Shown: positions 56,146-64,000 of the stretch, piece after piece
How positions within the stretch are numbered: the first letter of the stretch is position 1
Layout of the letters: each line of letters starts with the position of its first letter
Source of the DNA: Anomaloglossus baeobatrachus
Lineage: Eukaryota; Chordata; Amphibia; Anura; Aromobatidae
Reading direction: 5' to 3'
Assembly (NCBI RefSeq): GCF_048569485.1
Contig: NC_134356.1
Coordinates: 536,259,217-536,323,216, forward strand
Length of the DNA: 64,000 bases
The notes under the pieces: generated by a model
Databases searched by the model: none
What the model saw: only the letters and a program-made list of their open reading frames with translations
What the model was told of the DNA's origin: nothing
Program-made: the position numbers and the translations under genes

Positions 56146-57000
56146 TTATAGAAATGGGGCGAAGGAAAGCCGTTCATTAAGCCCGTCCGGAGCCTGAGTA
56201 CCCAAGACAAAGATCCAACGGCACTCCACTTGTGCCAACCGTTTTTTGAGGTCACCACCCCGAATTCCCAGGTGTACCTTATCGATACCACGGACCTTAA
56301 GGGATGTGGGGTCACAATTGTGAACCTCCCTAAAATGTCTGGGTATCGTTTTTAGGGATTCGGGGTTGGTGGCCTCTTTGGCCGCCAGAATATCACGCAC
56401 ATGCTCCCTCGTGCGAATTCGGAGCTCACGTGAGGTCAGACCGACATATATCATGTTACAGCCACATGTGGCGTAATATATTACGCCAGATGTGCTGCAA
56501 GAGATATATGCCCGAATGGAAAACTCCCTCTTTCCGTCCGCTGAACAGAAGGTTGTAGCCCGAATGATGTTCTGGCAGCCACGGCAGCCACCACAAGGGT
56601 AACAACCTACACGTTGGGGACCACATCCAAAGAGGGGGGTTCTCTTGGCCACATAGTGACTATGCACCAATGTGTCCCTGAGACTCCTACCCCTCCTTGC
56701 CGTCATCAAAGGACGTTCTGGTAGATATCCACGAAGGGAGGGCTCAGTATGGAGAATGGCCCAATGCTTGTTTAGTATACCTCTGATTTGGTCCCACTGT
56801 CGGCAGTAGGTGGAGATAAATCTCGCCACTGGACTAGACGTGGGTTTTGTGGTGACATTCCCAGAGAGGAGCTGGTCCCGCTGGGAATGTTTAGCACGCT
56901 GGTAACCCTTTTTGATGGATCTCTTGCTATACCCCCTCATAATGAACCTCTCCCTCATATCCCCTGATTCGGATTCAAAACCATCATCCGACGAGCACAT
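56146..57000 (-). CDS. Penelope-like polyprotein, C-terminal part with GIY-YIG endonuclease
   Basis: 284 codons. The N-terminal third (SPVARFISTYCRQWDQIRGI, LRDTLVHSHY) resembles the region after the reverse transcriptase in Penelope-like proteins. A cysteine knot follows (CYPCGGCRGCQN). Then comes the GIY-YIG nuclease: VIYYATCGCNMIYVGLTSRE, with the conserved Arg in RIRTREHVRD and a late block QVECRWIFVLGTQAPDGLNE that supplies the Glu and Asn typical of the family. The enzyme nicks target DNA for target-primed reverse transcription. The ATG at 57000 coincides with the truncation point, so it is probably not the true start. Confidence 0.82.
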   Translation of the reverse strand: MCSSDDGFESESGDMRERFIMRGYSKRSIKKGYQRAKHSQRDQLLSGNVTTKPTSSPVARFISTYCRQWDQIRGILNKHWAILHTEPSLRGYLPERPLMTARRGRSLRDTLVHSHYVAKRTPLFGCGPQRVGCYPCGGCRGCQNIIRATTFCSADGKREFSIRAYISCSTSGVIYYATCGCNMIYVGLTSRELRIRTREHVRDILAAKEATNPESLKTIPRHFREVHNCDPTSLKVRGIDKVHLGIRGGDLKKRLAQVECRWIFVLGTQAPDGLNERLSFAPFL

Positions 57001-57002
57001 TT

Positions 57003-58207
57003 TACAAGTGCTGTGTTCCTCTATCAGATATGTACATGCTACTAAAGTGCAGAGCTTTCCTGACGTGCGTCTCCACGCCTCGTCCCACCGCCTAGTCTAC
57101 CCATTTTGGCAAAGCTGTCCAGCACTTAAAGGGAACCTGTCAGGTGTAATATGCACCCATAACCACGAGCAGTTCTGTGTGCATATTACTAATCCCTGCC
57201 TAACCGTCCCTGTATACACTAGCATATATAAAGAGAGCTATAGAAAAAACATGCTAATGAATACGCAGCGTCACAGGATGATCTCTCACCTCTCCGCCGC
57301 CATCGCGTCCAACGGGGGATTTCGGCTCAGCGTGCATGACCCCGGAGTTTCGGTCATGCACACTATGAAGCCGAGTGTATTTATCCTGGCTTCAAACTGA
57401 AGTAGTGCACATGACCGAAAGTCCAGGGTCATATCCACTGAGCCAAAATCCAGCGTCAGAAGCGATGGCAGCGGAGAGGTGAGAGATCATCCTCTGATGC
57501 TGCACATTCATTAGCATGATAGTACGCCCCTGTGGGTGTGCCAACATGCTAATGGAGGCGACTTGGTGAGGGACTAGTCCCTGTGCTCATTAGCATATTA
57601 TATAAGATCTTTAGAAATACTTTTTCTAAATATCTCTTTATCTATGCTAGTGTATACAGGGACAGTTAGGCAGGGATTACCAATATGTACTCAGAACAGC
57701 TCGTGGTTCTGGGTACATATTGGACCTGACAGGTTCCCTTTAAGGCTGCTTTCACACATCCGGCTTGAGCTCTGCGGCTCAATCCGGCTGTGCAAGCTAT
57801 GCAACGGATGCGGTGAAAACACCGCATCCTTTGCATAAGTTTTTCCCATACGGCCCGTCCGGTTTTTGCCGCTTGCGGCTTGCTACTGAGCATGCGCAGT
57901 GGCAAAGACCGCATGCGGCGGCCAGATGCGTTTTTTGCCACCATAGGCATGCATTGAAAAATGCGGCGCATCGGTCGAATGCAGCGCAATGCGTTTTTGT
58001 TTTTTTTTTTTTGCTGCGCGAAAAAACGTGCCAGGCAACGTTCCATCCGGTCGCCGCATCGGCTAAATCTGCCGCATGCGGCAAAAACCGGATGGAACGC
58101 AAGGCCATGCGACACAATGCGGCACTAATTAAAGTCTATGCAGAAAAAACCGCAACCGGCAGCAAAAAAAAAAACGGTTGCGATTTTCCTGCAAAGTGCC
58201 GGATTGT
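57003..58207. repeat. 1.2-kb direct repeat, right copy
   Basis: Matches 53217-54417 from TACAAGTGCTGTG to GGATTGT. Beyond it the second MITE runs on to its natural end (58242), so this copy is continuous with the ancestral intron on its right, while the left copy is continuous on its left. Confidence 0.92.
57126..57743. mobile_element. TTAA MITE (piggyBac-like), copy 4 (within the duplication)
   Basis: Same as copy 3: TTAA, AGGGAACCTGTCAGGTGTAA, palindromic interior, inverse right end, TTAA. Confidence 0.88.
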
Positions 58208-58242
58208 GCCGCATTGCAGAAACCGGAGGTGTGAAAGCAGCC
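57744..58242. mobile_element. MITE, TIR GGCTGCTTTCACACATCCGG, complete copy
   Basis: GGCTGCTTTCACACATCCGG at the left and the inverse CCGGAGGTGTGAAAGCAGCC at the right, flanked by TAA (57741-57743; 58243-58245). Interior palindromes around GCATGCGGC and CCGCATGCGG. Three-base duplication suggests PIF/Harbinger. Confidence 0.85.
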
Positions 58243-58420
58243 TAAGTAAAAATGGCAAAGGTTGCAACATTTGTGTGACAAGTTGCATAAAGATTTTGCT
58301 ACATTTGCAGGTGTTTGCTCCAGAGATGTGGCTTAGACACCTTAATGAATCGGGTCCTAGGAGTAATAATGAGGTAGCCATGGCTCGTCTGCTAATCAGC
58401 ATGTTCTTTATATATTCCAG

Positions 58421-58616
58421 ATTGACCTGGAGAAAAGCTTTTATTCAGATCACGAGCTCCAGCTTATAAAGGATGCAGAGCGGCTGCGGAGGAAGCAGTC
58501 TGATATGTACGATTCTGATGACGATGAAGAGGACCAGGACATCGTCATCGCACAAGACCTGGAGGATACATGGGAACAAAAATGGAAGCAAATGAAGCTT
58601 GCTCCAAGAGTAACAG
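58421..58616 (+). CDS. MRPL46: MRPL46, exon 2
   Basis: Preceded by an acceptor (TTCTTTATATATTCCAG). Codes [20 protein letters not shown], then an acidic stretch ([10 protein letters not shown]) and [20 protein letters not shown], ending APRVT plus one base at a G|GTATCA donor. It joins exon 1 in phase 0 (LLKQ/IDLEKS) and matches the mammalian mL46 segment (SLYSDHEL...AQDLEDxWEQK). It belongs to the N-terminal MRP-L46 domain; the nudix-like C-terminal half would be in later exons, which I do not find before 64000. Intron length and coding content agree with a functional gene. Confidence 0.92.
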
Positions 58617-59467
58617 GTATCACCCCTCCTCACCTTCCTCCAAACAGAGCGGGCTGAAATAATAGGAAATTCTACAGAGTTTCGGGCCTCTTGTCACATT
58701 TACTAGGTCGTTCATTCAAACGGCACCGTGGTCAGTGCAGTCACATAAAGGACAATGTGACCACATTGTCCATAGCATGATGCACTCACAAAGTAGCTAG
58801 GGCCCTGTACACACATACTGGACAAGAAAGAGCACCGACTACTTCTTACCAGAACCCTTTTAAGAGGGTTGTTCCCAGCTTAGAAAGCTGACAGCTTATA
58901 TAGTGAGCCCCATCGGGGGCAGTGATTGCAGAATATCCGAGCTTTGCATAAGCAAGCATAATGAATAAATTGTGTATTTACAGACTAGTTAATAACTCAC
59001 TGATCACTGGAAATCCCACCGGTCTCAAGAACGGGGCTCTGAAGTGCCGCATTTGAAAAGGAAAAAAAGAAAGAATGACTGCCCTTGTGATACCTCTCCA
59101 ATCCTTGTCTGATCCACCACCAGAGAGGGACGAGCTCTGTACTGAGCTATTTCTGGTAGCCCAATAGGCAGGGGACGGCGCTGTGGGAAGCCTGCACCTC
59201 AGAGCCCAGGGACAGAATCAGTCTCATCAAATTCTCCTGTAGGTAGGGGATTACTTGCCAGGATGGGAATAACCTTTTTTTGGCAGAGGTGAATCTTTTG
59301 CACAGTATGAATGTCTTCAGTGTTGATTTTGGGGTAATTGGCTGCACATCTCATCTGTTGTCTTACAGTAAAAGCTGCAGCAAATCCACATCCAAATGGC
59401 ATGTAATACATGGATTTTGCTGTAATTCGCTGTCCTCAAATCTGTGCATCCACTTTATTTCTTTATG
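58617..59467. other. Presumed MRPL46 intron 2, anonymous
   Basis: Follows the exon 2 donor. I looked for the next MRPL46 exon and for terminal repeats here and recognised neither. Confidence 0.5.
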
Positions 59468-59541
59468 GTGCGCTCTAGCCACGGTGCGCTCTAGCCACGG
59501 TGCGCTCTAGCCACGGTGCGCTCTAGCCACGGTGCGCTCTC
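59468..59541. repeat. 16-bp minisatellite, about 4.6 units
   Basis: GGTGCGCTCTAGCCAC repeated head to tail without visible change, directly before a MITE. Confidence 0.95.
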
Positions 59542-59544
59542 TAA

Positions 59545-60079
59545 GGCTCCCTTCACACATCAGTGTCTCCGGTGCATGTGACGTCTGTTTTCACACATAC
59601 CAGAGACACAGGCACACAGGGACCCATTAAAATCAATGGGTTTGCACACAGCTGCGTGTTTTCCCATGGACCATGTGTTCTTGTGGATTGCGGATCATAC
59701 GTGTGTTTCTGTGTGCTCCACACGTAGATGTCTGTTTTTCTCTGGTAGCGTGACACGTACCGGAGAAAACTGTGTCTGGGAAATAACAACATGCTTTTCT
59801 ATACTCTCCTGTCTCCACCGCTGATGTCACGTGCTTCTGACCCCCGCTCATTATACTCATCACATATTCACTGCACCTCGGACCGGCAGCAGCTGCGCGG
59901 GACACAGCAGCACCATGGACAGGTAAGTACACCAGCTTATGCTGTCAGTGTGCTATGCGGATGTCACATGAATAGCACACTGACAGCACAAGCTGGACAC
60001 ATGCACACTGCACACACATACATACTTACACCACGGACCGTTCAAAACATGAGTTTTGCACGGACGTGTAAAAGAGGCC
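59545..60079. mobile_element. MITE, TIR GGCTCCCTTCACACATC / GGCCTCTTTTACACGTCCG, TSD TAA
   Basis: Inverted ends with TAA on both sides (59542-59544, 60080-60082). The interior contains GTGACGTCTGTTTTCA and CAATGGGTTTGCACACAG, shared with the foldback at 12851-12985. Non-coding. Confidence 0.75.
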
Positions 60080-60082
60080 TAA

Positions 60083-60960
60083 AAGACAAATGGGATGAGC
60101 TCATCTGTGTAGTGTCGTAAGAATCTGACAGTAAAGGCTGTGTTACTAGCCTTAAGAAGGATTTACCTGGAAAAAAAAATGTATTTTTAACTTGGTAACG
60201 ACTTCCATGGGCAGCGCCTGTTTTTGGGTTGTACATTAATGGCAATTTTCACTTTTGATTCTGTCTCCTATATTATCTCTACCATTCTATGTGCTTTACC
60301 CAGTGACTTACAGCTGTTATACACTAGAACCTCTCCTGACTCCAGTATTTCTACTGTTTAATAAAGACTTGGCCTTTAACTGTTACTTTCTTTATTGTAC
60401 AAGCTCAAGGGGCAAAAATCAGCACTGTGTAGCTTCATGTCATGCTCTACCTCTAGGCTGCCTTCTGGACTTTTGGCCAGGTAGGGAGATTGGATTTTAT
60501 TCCCAACTCCTAGATCCTATCCTAATATGTAGTAGGCATAATTATAATATTAGCAAATGCCTTCAATTACCTCTATCCTCCTGTGTCTTGTATTGTTTAT
60601 GATTATTGTACTTGCCCTATTATGTACACCCCTTTCACATGTAAAGCGCCATGGAATTGATGGCGCTATAATAATAATTAGAAAAGTAGTACAGTTCTGA
60701 TACATTGTCGCTTACCTCATGTTCAGGGCATTGCAGGACCTTAGATATCTATGGTTAAGACCATGGATATAGTCACAGTTAGGTATCCATGGTTGTGACC
60801 AGGGCTATGGAGTCAGTCAGTGTTCATTTTGTTGGAGTCGGTATAAAATGGACCGACTTCCAAAATATATAATCATTTGGAACAGTAGTTCAATGCAGTG
60901 TGTGATGAATATTTTTTCATAAGACTTTGGGAAAGTGATGAAATGTCATATATATATATA
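60083..60960. other. Repeat fragments including an L2/SINE-like 3' tail
   Basis: At 60641-60679 TGTAAAGCGCCATGGAATTG then ATGGCGCTATAATAATAAT resembles the shared 3' tail of L2-type LINEs and SINEs. It seems to lie inside an older repeat (TCCTAATATGTAGTAGGCAT ... GCAGGACCTTAGATATC), with AATTA on both sides. At 60820-60870 there is a GGAGTCGGTATAAAATGG-type repeat fragment. No host exon recognised. Confidence 0.45.
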
Positions 60961-62053
60961 TTTCTTCGGCGCTCCATTGGGAGACCCAGACGATTGGGTG
61001 TATAGTACTGCCTCCGGAGGCCACACAAAGCATTACACTAAAAAGTGTAAGGCCCCTCCCCTTCTGGCTATACACCCCCCGTGGGATCACGTGCTCATCA
61101 GTTTTCAAGCTTTGTGCGAAGGAGGTCAGACATCCACGCATAGCTCCACTGTTTAGTCAGCAGTAGCTGCTGACTATATCGGATGGAAGAAAAGAGGGCC
61201 CATACTAGGGCCCCCAGCATGCTCCCTTCTCACCCCATTCCTATTGGCGGTGTTTGTTAAGGTTGAGGTACCCATTGCGGGTACGGAGGCTGGAGCCCAC
61301 ATGCTGCTTTCCTTCCTCATCCCCCTGAGGGGCTCTGAGGAAGTGGGATCTTACCGGCCCCCAAGCCCTGAGGCCGGGCTCCATCCACAGACCCGTAGAA
61401 CCTGCTGGATACGGAGCTGGGTACCGTTCAGGGACAAGGCCCTGCATCATTCAGGTACTCTGTGTCCCCGTATGGACAGGCCGCGCACACTCCAGACTTG
61501 CTGGGTGTGCTAGTGCGCCGGGGACAGTAGCGCTGTGCGCTGGGGTTACAGTCACTGCAGTTTCTCTGAGGGACTTTTTGTGTTGGGGACTGCCGCGCCG
61601 GCCGCCCCTGGAGCGGCGGCGCGGCTGAGACTTGTGGTGCGCCGGGGACTTAGCGCCAACCGTGCTTTTACGACGGCGGCGCTTATAAATCTAGTCCCCG
61701 GCTTTTGCGGCCTAGCTCCGCTTCGTTCCCGCCCCCACCCTGTCACTCAGGGCAAGGGAGAGACGCTGTTCTATAGTCAGCGCCGAGGGCTGGAGTCTTA
61801 TTTACATACTCCAGCCCTCTCACTGGGCACAGTGGGACGCAGGTTTCCCGCTCTTTGTCTGCACACGCCCAGGGCCCGCCCCTCTCCACAGGACGCCGGT
61901 AGCCATTCCTACATGCAGTCTGGCTGGAGAACGGACACAGGCTCTGGGAGACCCAGACAAGGGATTTCTGGCGACCACACACCCGCGTTAAGCGGGCGGT
62001 AAGCAGCACATTAGTGCTGGCCCCACTAGTGCCCCAGTGTTATATTGGTGTAT
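60961..62053 (+). mobile_element. DIRS 5' terminal region, extra tandem copy (fossil fragment)
   Basis: TTTCTTCGGCGCTCCATTGG opens a DIRS 5' inverted terminal repeat and GC-rich leader, about 1.09 kb, without any gag frame. It is followed at once by a second copy of the same region that does lead into gag. The CTTCGGCGCTC start differs from CTTTGTCGCTC in copies A-C, so copy D belongs to a separate subfamily. Confidence 0.85.
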
Positions 62054-63142
62054 TTTCTTCGGCGCTCTATTGGGAGACCCAGACGATTGGGTGTATAGCA
62101 CTGCCTCCGGAGGCCACACAAAGCAATTACACTAAAAAGTGTAAGGCCCCTCCCCTTCTGGCTATACACCCCCAGTGGGATCACTGGCTCACCAGTTTTC
62201 TGCTTTGTGCGAAGGAGGTCAGACATCCACGCATAGCTCCACTGTTTGTAGTCAGCAGTAGCTGCTGGCTATATCGGATGGAAGAAAAGAGGGCCCATAT
62301 GGGGCCCCCAGCATGCTCCCTTCTCACCCGCGGTGGTGCTTGTAAGGTTGAGGTACCTATTGCTGGTACAGAGGCTGGAGCCCACATGCTGTTTTCCTTC
62401 CACATCCCCTGGAGGGCTCTGTGGAAGTGGGATCTTGCCGGCCCCCAAGCCCTGGGGCCGGGCTCCATCCACAGACCCAGAGAACCTGCTGGATTTGGAG
62501 CGGGAGTGCCGTTCAGGGACAAGGCCCTGCAACTTTCAGGTACTCTGTGTCCCCGGCAGGCACGTACACTCTCAAGGCTTGCTGAGCGTTATAGTGCGCC
62601 GGGGACAGTAGCGCTGTGCGCTGGGGTTAGGTCACTGCAGCTTTGCTGAGTGACGTTACATGTTGGGAACTACTGCGCCGACCGCTCCTGGAGCGGCGGC
62701 GCACCTGCGACTTGTAGTGCGCCGGGGACTTTGCGCCGACCGCGCTTTTACGGCGGCGGCGCTTCTAACTTTAGCCCCCGGCTTCTGCGGCCTAGCGCCG
62801 CTTCGTTCCCGCCCCCACCCTGTCAATCAGGGTAGGGGAGAAACGCTGCTCAATTGGCAGCGCCGAGGGCTGGAGCTTTATTTACATGCTCCAGCCCTCT
62901 CACTAGGCACAGGGGGAAGCAGACTTCCCGCTCTTCGTCGGTGTACGCCCAGGGCCCGCCCCCCCTCTCCACAAGGACGCCGGCAGCCATTACACATGCG
63001 GTCTGGCTGGGGAGAGGCAGCAGGCTCTGGGAGACCCAGACTAGAGGGATTTCTGGCGACCACACACCGCTCCTAAGCGGGCGGTAAGCAGCACAGTAGT
63101 GCTGGCCCCTCTAGTGCCTCAGTGATATATTAGTGTACTTTT

Positions 63143-63251
<109 letters not shown>

Positions 63252-63310
63252 GTGCACTGTAAGGTCGCTTCTTGGCTGGACACCCTGTACTGCTCTGAGG
63301 AGGCAGCAAC

Positions 63311-64000
63311 ATGTCTTCCGCAAAACGCAAGGCTGCCAAGGCACGGGCTGTGTACACTGTTTGTACAGCATGTGGGGCTGATCTACCGGCAGGCTCCAAT
63401 GACTCACATTGTGTGCAATGTTCAGTCCCAGTGGCACTTCGTCAGCCAGAGCCTATTGTGGTGGTAGCCCAGGCAGAGACGCCTGTGAACCCTGCCCCGG
63501 TGACGGGGACAGACTTTGCAGTGTTTGCTGATAAAATGTCTGTGACTATGACAAAAATCCTGGAGACCTTGCAGGCCAGGCCAGTTCCTCAGACCATGGA
63601 CACTGCTGTGTCTATGCTCTCCGGTCCCCCTCAGTTGGAACTAATCCGTACTTCAAGGGGGTCTCAAGCATCACAAGCTGAGGTCTCTGACTCAGATGAC
63701 AGTCCCAGGCAGCCTAAGCGAGCTCGCTGGGAAAGACCCTCGACGTCATCACACTGCTCAGGGTCTCAGCGAGAAGAGTCTCTCTGTGATGAGACTGAGG
63801 ACGGTGATCAGGATTCTAATCCTGAGGCCCCTCTCAATCTGGATGCCCCTGATGGTGACGCCATGGTTAATGACCTTATATCGGCGATTAATAGACTGTT
63901 GGATATTTCTCCCCCAGCCCCTTCTGCAGAGGAGGCAGCTGCACAGCAGGAGAAGTTCCATTTCCTGTATCCCAAGCGTAAATTAAGTGCTTTTTTTGGA
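63311..64000 (+). CDS. Gag-like protein of DIRS copy D, N-terminal 230 codons
   Basis: Open from ATG at 63311 to the window end. It starts MSSAKRKAAKARAVYTVC and has the paired-cysteine motif CTACGAD...HCVQC, the acidic/basic middle SDDSPRQPKRARWERPS, the DLISAINRLLDISPPAPS helix-like block and the beginning of the conserved FLYPKRKLSAFF region. Aligns throughout with the gag of copies A and B. Incomplete only because the window ends. Confidence 0.85.
   Translation, partial: MSSAKRKAAKARAVYTVCTACGADLPAGSNDSHCVQCSVPVALRQPEPIVVVAQAETPVNPAPVTGTDFAVFADKMSVTMTKILETLQARPVPQTMDTAVSMLSGPPQLELIRTSRGSQASQAEVSDSDDSPRQPKRARWERPSTSSHCSGSQREESLCDETEDGDQDSNPEAPLNLDAPDGDAMVNDLISAINRLLDISPPAPSAEEAAAQQEKFHFLYPKRKLSAFFG

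Larger units (their letters stand above)
54418..57002 (-). mobile_element. Penelope-like retroelement, 5'-truncated, in MRPL46 intron 1
   Basis: Bounded by the two 1.2-kb repeats. The - strand codes the C-terminal part of a Penelope-like polyprotein (57000-56146) followed by about 1.7 kb of 3' non-coding DNA with a hammerhead-like motif (54993-55021), a G-rich tract (55730-55835) and TTTATTAATAATAG-type AT-rich DNA. The reverse transcriptase core is missing, so the copy is truncated at its 5' end, as is common for the group. The left boundary reads CATATATAACATAAAG. Confidence 0.8.

Noticed and set aside
58617-60960. Search for MRPL46 exon 3
   Set aside because: No stretch with the expected nudix-domain residues and flanking splice sites was recognised, so none is annotated; it probably lies beyond 64000.

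Overview
This looks like vertebrate nuclear DNA, most likely from a frog or toad (anuran) with a large, repeat-rich genome. The only host gene I can name is MRPL46, a mitochondrial ribosomal protein: exon 1 is at 51468-51686 and exon 2 at 58421-58616, both on the + strand, with a 6.7-kb intron between them. The later exons lie beyond the window or were not recognised. The anuran call rests on the vertebrate-type exon structure and on repeat families I associate with amphibians: DIRS retrotransposons, a CR1-type LINE, Tc1-like transposons, TTAA MITEs and TWA-target MITEs. I could not search a database, so the species is unknown.

Layout. 1-7.6 kb: a Tc1-like transposon end split by two MITEs, then a cluster of an unnamed repeat family (units opening with a short GC-rich hairpin and ending in CA/TA-rich DNA) carrying expanded 18-bp minisatellites, with a second deleted Tc1-like element (3391-4826) in its middle. 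7.6-18 kb: mostly anonymous DNA with MITEs, a 252-codon transposon-type open frame on the - strand (10423-11181) and a tandem repeat of about 57-64 bp. 18-40 kb: three DIRS-type (tyrosine-recombinase) retrotransposons, all on the - strand. The middle one looks whole; the other two are broken. The third sits inside a hAT-like element that itself sits inside a CR1 LINE. 40-51 kb: MITEs, a better-preserved CR1 copy inside a foldback element, a chain of TTAA MITEs and GC-rich minisatellites. 51-58.6 kb: the MRPL46 promoter, exon 1, intron 1 and exon 2. The intron holds a 5'-truncated Penelope-like element flanked by two nearly identical 1.2-kb direct repeats. 58.6-64 kb: intron or intergenic DNA, then the 5' part of a fourth DIRS element on the + strand, running off the window end and preceded by a tandem copy of its own 5' region.

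The window is mainly a record of layered insertion. The clearest order is CR1, then hAT-like element (8-bp target duplication), then DIRS. The most unusual structures are the 1.2-kb duplication around the Penelope-like element, the clustering of DIRS copies with visible internal complementary regions, and the tandem 5' blocks of the last DIRS copy. Apart from MRPL46 there is a weak candidate for the first exon of its usual divergent neighbour (MRPS11) and one unassigned exon-like frame near 17.7 kb. I saw no tRNA or rRNA gene and no CRISPR array.
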